From: JAEUHO01 sp046350655
GTDB taxonomy: Bacteria; Planctomycetota; PLA2; JAEUHO01
NCBI GenBank assembly: GCA_046350655.1
Contig: JAXMAB010000008.1
Span: 248,001-312,000 of the forward strand
DNA: 64,000 nt
Direction of reading: 5' to 3'
Positions 51,527 through 60,060 of this stretch are shown here, in pieces. A model generated the notes under the pieces. The model saw only the letters and a program-made list of their open reading frames with translations, searched no databases and was not told where the DNA came from. Each line of letters opens with the position of its first letter. The stretch's first letter is position 1. Made by a program: the position numbers and the translations under genes.

Positions 51527-52557
51527 CGCGCGCCCTCCGCGACGGTGAAGCCCTCCGGCACGAGGCGCACGTCGATGGGGCGCCCGCCGGCCGACGTCAG
51601 CGCCGACGCGAGGCCCGGCGGCTCGCGGTCGTCGCGCAGCACCACGAGCACGCACCCGCCGCCGCCCGCGCCGCACACCTTCGTGCCCAGCGCGCCCGCG
51701 GCGCGCACCGCCGCGTCGAGCGCCGCGATCCCCGGCGTCGAGACGCCCGGCGCCATCCGCACGCGAATCGCGCCCTCCGCGACGACGAGCGCGAGCGCGC
51801 CGTCGAGGTCGCCCGCGCGCAGCGCGCGCGCGACGCGCGCCGACACGTCGGCGATCTCCGCCAGCGCGTCCACCGTCCGGGCCTCGCCGTCGAAGTAGGC
51901 CCGCATCACGCCCCAGTTGGTGATCCCCGAGTGGTGGGGGACGCCCGTGTAGACGAGGCGCAGGCGCCGCGCGAGCGCCGCGAGGTCGACCCGCAGCGGC
52001 TCCACCGACACGCCGCCGATGCGGCCGGTCAACGCGAGGCAGCCGCCGAACAGCGGCGGGTAGTAGTCCTGGTACCCGGTCGGCGCGCGCAGCATCGCCG
52101 TCTCGACGTCCTGCGCGAGCCGGCGCACCTCCTCGAGCGGCCGCGGCCGCCCGACGGCGTGCCCGAGCGTCGCCATCGCGCACGCGAGCAGCGCCGACGA
52201 CCCGCCGAGGCCCGCGCCCTGCGGCGACGTCGTCGACGCGCGCACCGCGACGCCGCCCTCCGGCACGATCGCGGCCACCGCGCGCAGGAGCAGGCGCACC
52301 GACGGGTCCACCGTCGCGGGATCGGCCGCGGCCGACGCCACGCGGGCCCGCACCTTCGCGTCGAGGCTCTCGACCTCGACCTCGCCCTTCACCGCGCCGC
52401 CCGCGCCCGCGAGCGGCTCGACGCGCACCACGGCCGGCAGGTCGAGGGCGACGTTCACCGTCGTCGCCTCGGGCAGCGTGTGGGGGATCGGCCAGAGATC
52501 GATCGTGCCGCCCGCGAGGTCGATCCGCACGGGGGCGCGACCCACGACGGTGCGCAT
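51523..52557 (-). CDS. GHMP-family sugar kinase
   Basis: 344 residues. The N-terminal A-P-V-R-I-D-L-A-G-G-T-I-D-L-W is typical of sugar GHMP kinases such as the heptose-7-phosphate 1-kinase (HddA) and fucokinase-type enzymes. The ATP loop is P-Q-G-A-G-L-G-G-S-S-A-L, and the third motif is K-V-C-G-A-G-G-G-G-C. The exact sugar is not determined; heptose phosphate is possible given the coupled HAD phosphatase downstream, since HddA works with a heptose-bisphosphate phosphatase. Divergent from the hydrolase gene at 52676, with a candidate promoter in the gap. Confidence 0.85.
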   Translation of the reverse strand: MRTVVGRAPVRIDLAGGTIDLWPIPHTLPEATTVNVALDLPAVVRVEPLAGAGGAVKGEVEVESLDAKVRARVASAAADPATVDPSVRLLLRAVAAIVPEGGVAVRASTTSPQGAGLGGSSALLACAMATLGHAVGRPRPLEEVRRLAQDVETAMLRAPTGYQDYYPPLFGGCLALTGRIGGVSVEPLRVDLAALARRLRLVYTGVPHHSGITNWGVMRAYFDGEARTVDALAEIADVSARVARALRAGDLDGALALVVAEGAIRVRMAPGVSTPGIAALDAAVRAAGALGTKVCGAGGGGCVLVVLRDDREPPGLASALTSAGGRPIDVRLVPEGFTVAEGAR

Positions 52558-52568
52558 GGGGACGAACG

Positions 52569-52631
52569 ATTACGCCCTTCCCCGCCCGGATGCAATGTTG
52601 CGCGGTGGCCCGCCCGCCCCGCCGGTACAGT
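52569..52631. promoter_or_regulatory. divergent promoter region between the GHMP kinase and the amidotransferase-type gene
   Basis: Minus strand: TTGCAT (52590-52595) and CGTAAT (52569-52574), 15 nt apart, point to the GHMP gene with a leader of about 5 nt. Plus strand: TACAGT at 52626-52631 points to the next gene, 44 nt before its ATG. The region is AT-richer than its surroundings. Confidence 0.4.
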
Positions 52632-52675
52632 CGGGGCCCCCTCCGACCGATCCCCGCCCGCACGAGGACGCACCC

Positions 52676-53425
52676 ATGAGGCCCCGCATCGGCATCGCCT
52701 GCTCGACCATGGACGCGGTGGACGGGCGCGGCGTCCGCCGCATGCACGTGCCGGCGCCCTACGTCGCCCGCGTGGTGGAGGCGGGCGGCCTGCCCCTCCT
52801 CTTCCCGGTCGTCGATCCCGCCTTCGTGGACGACTACCTCGGCCTCGTCGACGGCCTCCTCCTCATCGGCGGCGACGACGTCGACCCGGCCGCGTACGGC
52901 GCGACCCCGCACCCCGACCTCGGCCCCGTCGACGTCGAACGCGACCGGTTCGAGATCGCGCTCACCCGCGCCGCCGCGGCGCGCGACGTGCCGACCCTCG
53001 GCGTCTGTCGCGGCCTGCAGGTGATGAACGTCGCCCTGGGGGGCACGCTCCTCCAGCACCTCCCGGCCGAGGTCCCCGACGTGCTCGTGCACGGGGGCCG
53101 CTACGACGTCTGCCACGACCTCGCCGTCGTGCCGGGGAGCCGGCTCGCGCGGGTCCTCGGCGTGGCGCGCACCGAGGTGAACTCGCACCACCACCAGGCC
53201 GTCGCGATGGCCGCCCCGTCGCTCGTCGTGACCGGCACGTCGTCGGACGGCGTCGTCGAGGCGGCCGAGGACGCGTCGCGCCGCCTCTTTCTCGGCGTCC
53301 AGTGGCATCCCGAGCGGATGGAGGGCGCCGACTCGACGCGCCGCCTCTTCGCCACGCTGGTCGAGGAAGCCGCCCGGGCCGCGGCGACGCGGAGCCCCGA
53401 GACCGCCGGACGTCCGGCCCGCTGA
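52676..53425 (+). CDS. class I glutamine amidotransferase-like hydrolase (peptidase C26 / PuuD family)
   Basis: 249 residues. The catalytic triad is visible: C111 in G-V-C-R-G-L-Q, H211 and E213 in V-Q-W-H-P-E. G-G-D-D-V-D-P near residue 65 and E-V-N-S-H-H-H-Q are hallmarks of gamma-glutamyl-GABA hydrolase-like enzymes (PuuD), which cut gamma-glutamyl bonds in polyamine breakdown. Without puu neighbours the substrate is open. ATG start with a GAGG ribosome site. Confidence 0.9.
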   Translation: MRPRIGIACSTMDAVDGRGVRRMHVPAPYVARVVEAGGLPLLFPVVDPAFVDDYLGLVDGLLLIGGDDVDPAAYGATPHPDLGPVDVERDRFEIALTRAAAARDVPTLGVCRGLQVMNVALGGTLLQHLPAEVPDVLVHGGRYDVCHDLAVVPGSRLARVLGVARTEVNSHHHQAVAMAAPSLVVTGTSSDGVVEAAEDASRRLFLGVQWHPERMEGADSTRRLFATLVEEAARAAATRSPETAGRPAR

Positions 53426-53730
53426 CCCGATCCCCGGACCGCGAGGCCCGCTCGATTCCGGGACCGCGAGGCCCGCTCGGCTCCGCCGGCCCGCGCGGCC
53501 CGCTCGGCTCCGAAAGCCGGCGCGGCCGCCGCGACGGCCACCGGGCCTCGCGGTCCCACGCAGGGTTCCGGTCCCCCGGGGGGCCGCGTTCGCACAGGCG
53601 CGGGACGATCGCGGCACGCCGCCCGCGCGGTCGTTCGCACAGGGGACGCCGCGGGAACGGTCCCCGCCCCCCCGGCGTCCAACGGGGGTAGCATTCACCC
53701 TCTCCCCCGGCCGGACGCCCGGATCCCGCG
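53426..53730. repeat. gap with a cluster of the dispersed 16-mer
   Basis: 305 bp with no gene. It holds at least three copies of the dispersed repeat: GGACCGCGAGGCCCG near 53436, an exact GGGACCGCGAGGCCCG at 53460-53475, a decayed GGCCCGCGCGGCCCG next to it, and the reverse complement CGGGCCTCGCGGTCCC at 53542-53557. The first two are followed by CTCG, as is the decayed copy, so they are a local tandem of about 25 bp. The last makes a head-to-head pair. A TAGCAT at 53689-53694 may be the -10 element for the HEAT gene. Confidence 0.8.
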
Positions 53731-55200
53731 ATGACGAAACTCGAACGCTCCCTGCTCGTGGCGACCCTGGCGGTCGTCGGCGCCGCCGCCGGCGCCTGGT
53801 TCGCGCTGCGCGCCACCGAGAAGCCGGCGACGCCCGCGGACGGGGCGAGCGGCGCGATCCCGACGCCGGCCGCGCCCGGGGGCCGTGGCGCGCCCGGCGC
53901 CATCCCGGGCGTCGCGGACCCGGCGGACGAGCCCGACGACTCGGCGCTCGCGGCGCGGCCGGGCACCGGCATCCCGGCGGGGCTTCGGACGCCGACGGGC
54001 GTCGACTACTCCGACCCGAAGTTGCTCCAGAACCTGATCCGCGAGCAGCTGGCGCTCGAGAACCCGCGGTGGGACCACGTCGCCGACTGGATCGGGCGCG
54101 TCGAGGGGCCGATCGACCGCGACATCAAGGACGCGCTCCTCAACGCGCTGCAGTTCGGCAACGCGGCGGGCGCGATCCAGGCGCTCGAGCGCGTGCGCGA
54201 CGGCACGATCGTCCCGGACCTGCTGCGGGTCCTCGACGACCCGAAGCTCGACGCGCACGACCGCGGCAACGTGCTCGCGGCGATCGCCGGGGTGCCGGGC
54301 GCGGACCTGCACGAGGCGGTCACGGGCATCGAGTCGCGGCTGTCGGGCGACTTCGCCCACGACGGGCCGTACCTCGTCGCGATCGCGCGGCTCGGCGGGC
54401 TCGAGGGCGCCCGCGCGCTGTCGGACGCCGTGAACGCGACGAACGACCCGTCGCGGTTCGGCGCCGAGGTGTGGCGCAGCTTCGACCTGCGCCGCAGCAA
54501 GGAGGCGTCGGACTACCTCGCGAGGGTGCTCACCGACGCGCCGCGCTCGGAGGCGGCGCTCGTGTCGCTGCTGGACCTCACCGGACGGCCGGGCGCCACG
54601 CCGGCGCTCGTGACCGCGATGCTGGCGCTCGACGCGCCGGAGCAGCGCGAGCCCGTGCGCCGCGCCGCGCTCGTCGCCCTCGGCAAGACCGGCGACGACG
54701 CCGCGGTGACGCGGCTGATCGAGCTGGCGGAGAAGGGCGCGGACTACGCCAGCGTCGCGGCGCGGGCCCTCGGGACGACGACGTCGCTGTCGGACGCGGC
54801 GCGGACGAAGGTCATCGAGGTCGCGAAGACGACCACGAACGACTACCTGAAGCAGAACGCCGTCGAGGCGCTCGGCGCCACGCGGACGGTCGCCGCCGTG
54901 CCCGTGCTGACCGACCTCGCGAAGCACGGCTCGGACCTCGTGCGCCGCGAGGCGGTGCGCGCGCTCGGGCGCATGGGCGCGGAGGCGGCGGGGGCCGTCG
55001 AGGCCATCGGCGCCGCGTACGGCAGCGGCGACGAGGCGATGCGGCAGCAGGCCGTGCTCGCGCTCGCGCAGATCGCGACCCCCGAGGCGAAGGGGGTGCT
55101 CGAGCAGGCGCGCGCGTCGGAGGCGTCGCCGATCGTCAAGAAGACGGTCGAGGCGGCGTGGCGCGCGCTGCAGGCCAAGCTGGCGCGCGAACCGAAGTGA
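53731..55200 (+). CDS. membrane-anchored HEAT-repeat protein
   Basis: 489 residues. An N-terminal membrane segment (about 7-27) and a proline/glycine-rich linker precede alpha-solenoid HEAT-type repeats from about residue 95 to the end. Typical units are V-R-R-A-A-L-V-A-L-G-K-T-G-D-D-A-A-V and V-R-R-E-A-V-R-A-L-G-R-M-G. HEAT solenoids are binding scaffolds. Probably faces the periplasm, as the membrane segment looks like a signal anchor. Its stop overlaps the GTG of the HEAT-VWA gene (GTGA), so the two are coupled and likely work together. Confidence 0.85.
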   Translation: MTKLERSLLVATLAVVGAAAGAWFALRATEKPATPADGASGAIPTPAAPGGRGAPGAIPGVADPADEPDDSALAARPGTGIPAGLRTPTGVDYSDPKLLQNLIREQLALENPRWDHVADWIGRVEGPIDRDIKDALLNALQFGNAAGAIQALERVRDGTIVPDLLRVLDDPKLDAHDRGNVLAAIAGVPGADLHEAVTGIESRLSGDFAHDGPYLVAIARLGGLEGARALSDAVNATNDPSRFGAEVWRSFDLRRSKEASDYLARVLTDAPRSEAALVSLLDLTGRPGATPALVTAMLALDAPEQREPVRRAALVALGKTGDDAAVTRLIELAEKGADYASVAARALGTTTSLSDAARTKVIEVAKTTTNDYLKQNAVEALGATRTVAAVPVLTDLAKHGSDLVRREAVRALGRMGAEAAGAVEAIGAAYGSGDEAMRQQAVLALAQIATPEAKGVLEQARASEASPIVKKTVEAAWRALQAKLAREPK

Positions 55201-56468
55201 GGGCCGTCGCCGCCCTCGGCCGCGCGCTCGTGGTGGGGCTCGCGGCCCTCGTCGCGGCGGGCCCCGCCGTCGCGGGCGAGACGCCCGCGCGGACGCTCGA
55301 GAAGGCGCTGAAGGCCGACGAGGCCGCGCGGCGCGCGGCGGCGGTCGCCGAGGCGGGCCGCGTCGGCGGCGCCGCGCCCGCGGACGAGCGCCGACGGTTG
55401 GCGCTGGTGCTGCGCAAGGTGCTCGAGGGCGACCCGGACGCGGGCGTCCGGCTCGCCGCGGTCGCGTCGCTCGCGAGGCTGGCCGACGAGGCCGCGTGGG
55501 TGCCGGTGCTCGTGGCCGCGATCACCGCGAAGGACGACGCGGTGCGCGCGGCGGCGACGACGGCGGTCCTGACGGGCCGCGGCGACCTCGTCGGCGTGGC
55601 GCGCAAGCTCCTGAAGGAGGACCAGGACCCGACGTTCCGCGCGGAGGTGGCGCTGCTGCTCGGCCGCCGCCGTCGCGTCGACGCCGTGCCCGCGCTCCTC
55701 GACGCGCTCGCCGACAAGCACCCGCGCGTCGTCACCGCCGCCGCCGAGGCCCTCGAGGCCGTGTCGGGCGAGGCGTTCGGGTACGAGGTCGCGCCGTGGG
55801 CCGCGTGGTGGGAGAAGGCCCGGGTCCCCGCCGCCGCCCCCGCGCGCGCGGGCGAGACCCTCACGCAGGAGGCCGGGCCGCCCGTGGTGCCGCCGCCGCC
55901 GCCGCCCGCGCGCGGGCTCGTGCCCGACCTCTACGGCCTGCCGCTGCGCGCGAAGGACTACGTGTTCGTCGTGGACGTGTCGGGGTCCATCGGCGCCGAG
56001 GGCCTCGAGACGGCCAAGGGCGAGCTGGTCCGCGCGGTCGAGCGCCTGCCGTCCGACGTGCGGTTCGCCGCGTTGTTCTTCGACGAGCAGGTGCGCCTGT
56101 GGCACCCGGAGATGGTGCCCGCGACGCCGACGCACAAGGCCGACCTCGCGCGGTTCGTGCGCGGCATCCCGCGGGGCAAGCGCACCGACGTGATGACGCC
56201 GCTCAACGCGGGCCTCGCGATCGTGGCGAAGCGGGTCGCGGCGCGCGAGGCCGCGAAGGAGCCCGCGCCCGAGCCCGTGACGATGGTCGTCGTGAGCGAC
56301 GGCCAGGAGAACGTGCGCGGCACGCCCGGCGACGCGGTCGGCGACAAGCTCGAGCGCCTCGACCTCTCGCACGCCGTCGTCCACGCGCTCGTGCTCGGCG
56401 GCAAGGACAACGCGCTGATGGCCGCGCTGGCGCGGCGCGCCGGCGGGGTCTACCGCGTCGTGCCCTGA
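55197..56468 (+). CDS. exported HEAT-repeat and VWA-domain protein
   Basis: 423 residues. A signal peptide (about 1-28, ending V-A-G-E) is followed by HEAT-type repeats (about 40-195), a proline-rich linker and a C-terminal von Willebrand A domain. The MIDAS metal site is intact: D260-V-S262-G-S264, the T-D-V-M-T-P-L threonine and V-V-V-S-D-G. VWA domains bind protein partners through the metal, and some depend on MoxR chaperones; a moxR gene lies 32 kb upstream. The 3' end overlaps the convergent small gene by 19 bp. Confidence 0.87.
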   Translation: MRAVAALGRALVVGLAALVAAGPAVAGETPARTLEKALKADEAARRAAAVAEAGRVGGAAPADERRRLALVLRKVLEGDPDAGVRLAAVASLARLADEAAWVPVLVAAITAKDDAVRAAATTAVLTGRGDLVGVARKLLKEDQDPTFRAEVALLLGRRRRVDAVPALLDALADKHPRVVTAAAEALEAVSGEAFGYEVAPWAAWWEKARVPAAAPARAGETLTQEAGPPVVPPPPPPARGLVPDLYGLPLRAKDYVFVVDVSGSIGAEGLETAKGELVRAVERLPSDVRFAALFFDEQVRLWHPEMVPATPTHKADLARFVRGIPRGKRTDVMTPLNAGLAIVAKRVAAREAAKEPAPEPVTMVVVSDGQENVRGTPGDAVGDKLERLDLSHAVVHALVLGGKDNALMAALARRAGGVYRVVP

Positions 56469-56716
56469 CCGTCGGCGGGCGGCGCCGGCGTCTCGGTCGC
56501 GGGCTTCCCGCGGCGCATCTTCTCCTCGACCGGCGAGCTCGTGAGGCCGAAGAGCTGCGCGAGCGCGATCGCCGCGCCGATGCCGAGGATCACGATCCAC
56601 ACCCAGCGCTTGAGCGCCGGGGCGGGCGGCTTCTCGCGGGCGGCCTGCGCCATCCGCTCGCGGACGGAGCCGGTCCCGGACGAGCGAGGGGGCGGGGGAG
56701 CGTCGGGGGCGACCAT
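56450..56716 (-). CDS. small single-pass membrane protein
   Basis: 88 residues of unknown function. A hydrophilic N-terminal half with proline and basic residues is followed by one membrane segment (V-W-I-V-I-L-G-I-G-A-A-I-A-L) and a short charged tail. Start ATG opposite the aroC promoter region; an internal ATG (M-A-Q-A-A-R) is an alternative. It overlaps the end of the VWA gene on the other strand. Supported only by its hydrophobic profile and by filling the gap. Confidence 0.5.
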   Translation of the reverse strand: MVAPDAPPPPRSSGTGSVRERMAQAAREKPPAPALKRWVWIVILGIGAAIALAQLFGLTSSPVEEKMRRGKPATETPAPPADGQGTTR

Positions 56717-56754
56717 GGCCGCGAGCGTACGCGACGGCGGCGGGGGAGGGGAGG

Positions 56755-56760
56755 TAGAGT
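56755..56760 (+). promoter_or_regulatory. candidate -10 element TAGAGT for aroC, leaderless spacing
   Basis: TAGAGT ends 7 nt before the aroC ATG in a G-A-G-G-TAGAGT context very like that of moxR. It would give a leaderless or near-leaderless mRNA. Confidence 0.45.
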
Positions 56761-56767
56761 CGCGGCC

Positions 56768-57934
56768 ATGGAACTCGTCCTCGAGACGGCCGGCGAGAGC
56801 CACGGCGCGTGCCTGGTCGCGATCCTCGCGGGCATCCCCGCGGGCACGCCGGTGGACCCGGCGTTCGTGAACGCGCGGGTCGCCGCGCGGCAGCGCGGGT
56901 ACGGCCGCAGCGCCCGGCAGCGGGTCGAGTCGGACCACGCGCGCTTCCTCGCCGGCGTCCGCGACGACGTCGCGACCGGCAACCCGATCGCGATCGAGGT
57001 CGCGAACCGCGACACGACCTACGTCGGCCGCCCGCCGGTCCACACGCCGCGACCGGGCCACGCCGACCTCGCCGGCGCGCTCAACCGCGGGATCCTCGAC
57101 GCCCGCGAGGTGGTCGAGCGCGCGAGCGCGCGCGAGACCGCGGTGCGGGTCGCGGCGGGGGCCGTCGCCGCGGCCTTCCTCGAGGCGCTCGGCTGCCGCG
57201 TGCTCGGGCACGTCGTCTCGATCGGCGGGGTCGCGATGGGCGGCGACGACGTCGGCGGGCCCGTCGGCGACGACCTCGAGGCCGCGCGCGCGCGGCGCGA
57301 CGCGTCCGACCTCCACGCCCTGGGCCCGGCGGCATCGCAGGCGACCGCCCGCGCCCGCATCGCGGACGCCGGCACGCGGGGCGACACGCTCGGCGGCGTC
57401 GTCGAGGTCGTGGCGACCGGCGTGCCGGCGGGCCTCGGCGGGCACGAGCGGCCCGAGGAGAAGATCTCGTCGCGCCTCGCCGCGGCGTGTATGGGCATCC
57501 AGGCCGTCCGCGGCGTCGAGCTGGGCCTCGGCTTCGCGGCGGCGGCCCTGCCGGGCTCGGCCGCGCAGGACGGGATCCTGCCCGCGGACGGCGACGGCCC
57601 GCCCCGCCGCGAGGGCAACCGCGCGGGGGGCATCGAGGGCGGCACGACGAACGGTCTGCCCGTGGTCGTCCGGTGCGCCATGAAGCCGCTGGCGACGCTG
57701 CGGAACCCGCTGCCGAGCGTCGACCTCCGCACCGGGGCCGCCGCCGACGCCCGGGTCGAGCGGAGCGACGTGACCGCGGTCCCGTCGCTCGCCGTGGTCG
57801 CCGAGGCGGTCGTCGCCCTCGAGCTCGCCCGCGCCGTCCGGCGGCGGTTCGGCGGGGCCCACCTGGACGAGGTCCGGGCGGCGCTCGCCGCCCACCGGCA
57901 GCGGATGGCGGCCGTCGGCCGGCGGGGTGGGTAG
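56768..57934 (+). CDS. aroC: chorismate synthase
   Basis: FMN-dependent last step of the shikimate pathway, making chorismate from EPSP. 388 residues, normal. Conserved features: G9-E-S-H12-G near the start (catalytic histidine), R-x-R-G-Y-G-R with S-D-H-A-R-F, the S-A-R-E-T region, and G-G-I-E-G-G-T-T-N-G. The ATG follows a TAGAGT hexamer directly. The tRNA genes start 102 bp downstream. Confidence 0.95.
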   Translation: MELVLETAGESHGACLVAILAGIPAGTPVDPAFVNARVAARQRGYGRSARQRVESDHARFLAGVRDDVATGNPIAIEVANRDTTYVGRPPVHTPRPGHADLAGALNRGILDAREVVERASARETAVRVAAGAVAAAFLEALGCRVLGHVVSIGGVAMGGDDVGGPVGDDLEAARARRDASDLHALGPAASQATARARIADAGTRGDTLGGVVEVVATGVPAGLGGHERPEEKISSRLAAACMGIQAVRGVELGLGFAAAALPGSAAQDGILPADGDGPPRREGNRAGGIEGGTTNGLPVVVRCAMKPLATLRNPLPSVDLRTGAAADARVERSDVTAVPSLAVVAEAVVALELARAVRRRFGGAHLDEVRAALAAHRQRMAAVGRRGG

Positions 57935-57998
57935 GCGTCCCCGCGGCGTCCGGCGAGGGGCCGAACCGGCCCTCGGGCGGGGCGCGTAGGCGCGGCGC

Positions 57999-58026
57999 TT
58001 GCCATCCCGCCGTCCTCCGCTACCTT
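57999..58026 (+). promoter_or_regulatory. tRNA promoter
   Basis: TTGCCA (57999-58004), 16-nt spacer, TACCTT (58021-58026). Transcription would begin about 58033, a few bases ahead of the tRNA-Thr gene. Same layout as the proposed rplM promoter. Confidence 0.6.
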
Positions 58027-58036
58027 CCCGTGGCAC

Positions 58037-58108
58037 GCCGGCGTAGCTCAGCGGTAGAGCATCGGTTTTGTAAACCGAGGGTCGCAGGTTCAATCCCTGC
58101 CGCCGGCT
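58037..58108 (+). tRNA. tRNA-Thr (anticodon TGT)
   Basis: Full cloverleaf: acceptor GCCGGCG/CGCCGGC, D arm GCTC/GAGC, anticodon stem TCGGT/ACCGA with loop TTTGTAA (anticodon TGT), T arm GCAGG-TTCAATC-CCTGC, discriminator T. The 3' CCA is not encoded. It is followed by a tRNA-Tyr 35 bp on, the same order as thrU-tyrU in the tRNA-tuf cluster of many bacteria. Confidence 0.96.
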
Positions 58109-58143
58109 CTCCGTGCGACGCCGGTCGCGGTCTTTCTCTTCCC

Positions 58144-58228
58144 GGGCGGATACCCAAGCGGTCAACGGGGCCAGACTGTAAATCTGGTGGCATTGCCTTC
58201 GAAGGTTCGAATCCTTCTCCGCCCACCA
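58144..58228 (+). tRNA. tRNA-Tyr (anticodon GTA), with encoded CCA; integration site
   Basis: Class II tRNA with a long variable arm. Acceptor GGGCGGA/TCCGCCC, anticodon stem CCAGA/TCTGG with loop CTGTAAA (anticodon GTA), T arm GAAGG-TTCGAAT-CCTTC, discriminator A and encoded CCA. The tRNA-Thr next to it lacks an encoded CCA. An integrase gene runs up to and into the 3' half on the other strand, so this gene is the likely attachment site, its 3' end probably being supplied by the element. Confidence 0.96.
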
Positions 58229-58292
58229 TCGCCAGGATTTGCGCGCGAATCGGCATCTGCGGTCGATTCTTCGCGCTTTGCGTCCTGGCGAT
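58228..58292. other. inverted repeat at the tRNA-Tyr 3' end, probable attL flank
   Basis: ATCGCCAGGA (58228-58237) and TCCTGGCGAT (58283-58292) are perfect complements; further inside, TTTGCGCGCGAA pairs imperfectly with TTCGCGCTTTG. It starts at the last base of the encoded CCA. It could stop tRNA transcription, or be part of the element end recognised by the integrase. Confidence 0.55.
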
Positions 58293-58358
58293 CCGACGCG
58301 ACCGAGCGCCCGCCGTTCGGGCCCTGAGAGGCCTGGAACGGCCCCGAATCCCCCCGCT

Positions 58359-58380
58359 GAAGGCAAGCAGAAGGCAAGCA
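58359..58380. repeat. 11-bp tandem repeat near the attachment site
   Basis: GAAGGCAAGCA occurs twice in a row (58359-58369, 58370-58380), followed by a partial third. Short direct repeats close to the core site are typical of integrase arm-binding sites. They also lie within the extended 3' end of the integrase frame. Confidence 0.45.
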
Positions 58381-59770
58381 AGGCCGGCCGGCCCCTCGGG
58401 CCACGGCGCCGCGCAGGTCGAGCAGCGTGACGTCGGTATAGGCCTTCATCGTCAGTTCGACCGACGAGTGCCGGGCCAGCGCCTGAGCGATCCGCGGGTG
58501 GACTCCCGACGCCGCGAGCGCCGAGACGAACGTCGTGCGCAGCGCGTGGAAGTCCACGACGCGGCCCTCGGCGTCGGTCGCGTCCGGGACTGCCCGGCCG
58601 CTGGAGTCGGCGACCCGCTCGCCGTCCGGCCCCACGGCCGGCGCCGCGATGCCGGCCGCCAGGAGGTCGCGCGCGAACGTTCGGACGTCCGGGACGTGCG
58701 CCGCGAGGGGACGGTCCGCGGGCCCGTCGCCGGGCCGCCGGCGCCGCTCGGCCGCGAGGGCCCGGGCGAGCGCCGGCCGCAGCGGCACGCGCTGCTCCCG
58801 GCGGGCCTTCGCCGACCCCGCCGGCACGATCACCTCGGCCGCGTCGGCGGGCTCGAGGACGAGGTCCTGCCAGCGGAGCCGCTCGAGCTCGCCGCGGCGG
58901 AGCCCGGTCCCGACGGCGACCCGGTAGACGAGGGCGCGACCCCGCCCCGCAGCCCGCAGCCGCGCCGCAGCGCGCTCGCCGACCTCGGAGCCGACGCGGC
59001 GCGCGGACGCGCCGGCCGCCCGCCGCGCGGCCTCCTGGCCGGCCGCGGCGCGGGCCTCGTCGAGCGGGCGCGAGCGCGTCGCGCGCCGCAGCCGCGCGAC
59101 CTCGACGCGGGTCCGGGCCCGGCGGACGCGGCGGCGGTCCGCCTCGACGTTCGACGGCCGCAGCCCGGCAAACGGGTTGAACGCCGCGCGGTGCGTCTCG
59201 ACGAGCCAGCGGCCGAACGCGCGCAGCGCGACGACGCGCCGGTTGACCGAGCGCGGCGAGAGCCGCGCCGGGCGACCTCGACGGAACTGCGCGCGAACGG
59301 CGCGACGTCGAGGTCCGGCATCCGGCCCGGGCGCCACGGCCGCGGGTGGCTCGCGCGCATCGACTTGTAGAGGCGGCGCCGCGGTCGCGCACGTGCTCGG
59401 CGACGGCGCCGCGGGCCTGGACCGTCGAGAGGTAGCCGCGCACGTGGCGCCAGAACGGGAGCGCGCGGACGCCGTCGACCTTCGTCGGCGCGAGGCCGAC
59501 CGCGGCGCGGCGGAGCCGCTCGCGGACCTCGCCGGCGAGGCGCTCGGCGTCGGTGCGGTTCTCGGTCCGCAGGTTCTGGCGGATCCGCCGGCCGTTCTCG
59601 CGGTAGTCGATCCACCACGTCGCGACCTCGCCGCGCTCGACGACGCGGCCCGTGGCGGGATCGACGCGCGTCCACGTCGGGTGGAACAACCGGACGAGGT
59701 CGCGGTTTGCGCGCTTCGTCTTCCGTCGGGTCGTGGCCATGCTCGCCTCCTACGCCGGGTCGCCCGCGGT

Positions 59771-60060
59771 TCATCGTGCCTGCCGGGTGCGACGGTCCGC
59801 GCGAGCGCGGGCCCTCGAGCGCGCCGCGGCGGCGCGCGACGTCGTCGACGAACGCGCGCCAGAGGGCGTCGCCGGCGGGCCCGACGCCGAGCGCGTGGTC
59901 GAGCGCGGGGATCCCGGCGTCGGCCGCGCGGACCTGGACCTCGGTCCGCTGGCCGGGTGCCGGCGTGCCGAGGACCGCCGCGGCGACGTCGCGGGCCTCG
60001 TCGCGGAGCTGCGCGCGGGCCGCGCGCGAGCTCGACGCCGGCGCCGACGTCGATCGTCAC
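59771..60060 (-). pseudogene. small protein of unknown function upstream of the integrase, frameshifted
   Basis: The GTG at 60060 overlaps the stop of the preceding gene (GTGA) and begins T-I-D-V-G-A-G-V-E-L-A-R. After a GCGCGC run the likely coding frame changes to A-Q-L-R-D-E-A-R-D-V-A-A-A-V-L-G-T-P, then D-A-L-W-R-A-F-V-D-D-V-A-R-R-R-G-A-L, and a further shift would use the stop at 59771, 31 bp before the integrase. About 95 residues if repaired; alpha-helical, no family. Confidence 0.4.

Larger units (their letters stand above)
58162..59740 (-). pseudogene. tyrosine recombinase (integrase), frameshifted
   Basis: Read from the ATG at 59740 (AGGAGG ribosome site) the N-terminal region is clean to V-A-E-H-V-R-D-R near 59385. 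A second frame gives L-Y-K-S-M-R-A-S-H ... M-P-D-L-D-V-A, and a third gives S-P-R-S-V-N-R-R-V-V-A-L-R onward from about 59270. So at least two indels are needed. The catalytic domain is otherwise intact: R in G-T-G-L-R-R-G-E-L, H-A-L-R in D-F-H-A-L-R-T-T-F, R-H-S in A-R-H-S-S-V, and Y in A-Y-T-D. Conserved sequence stops near 58430; the frame runs on through the tRNA-Tyr gene to 58162. It is the site-specific recombinase of the element. Confidence 0.82.

Noticed and set aside
58020..58256. Minus-strand frames ending in peptides such as I-R-T-F-E-G-N or E-K-D-S-N-L-R
   Set aside because: These are well-known false translations of the antisense of tRNA genes.
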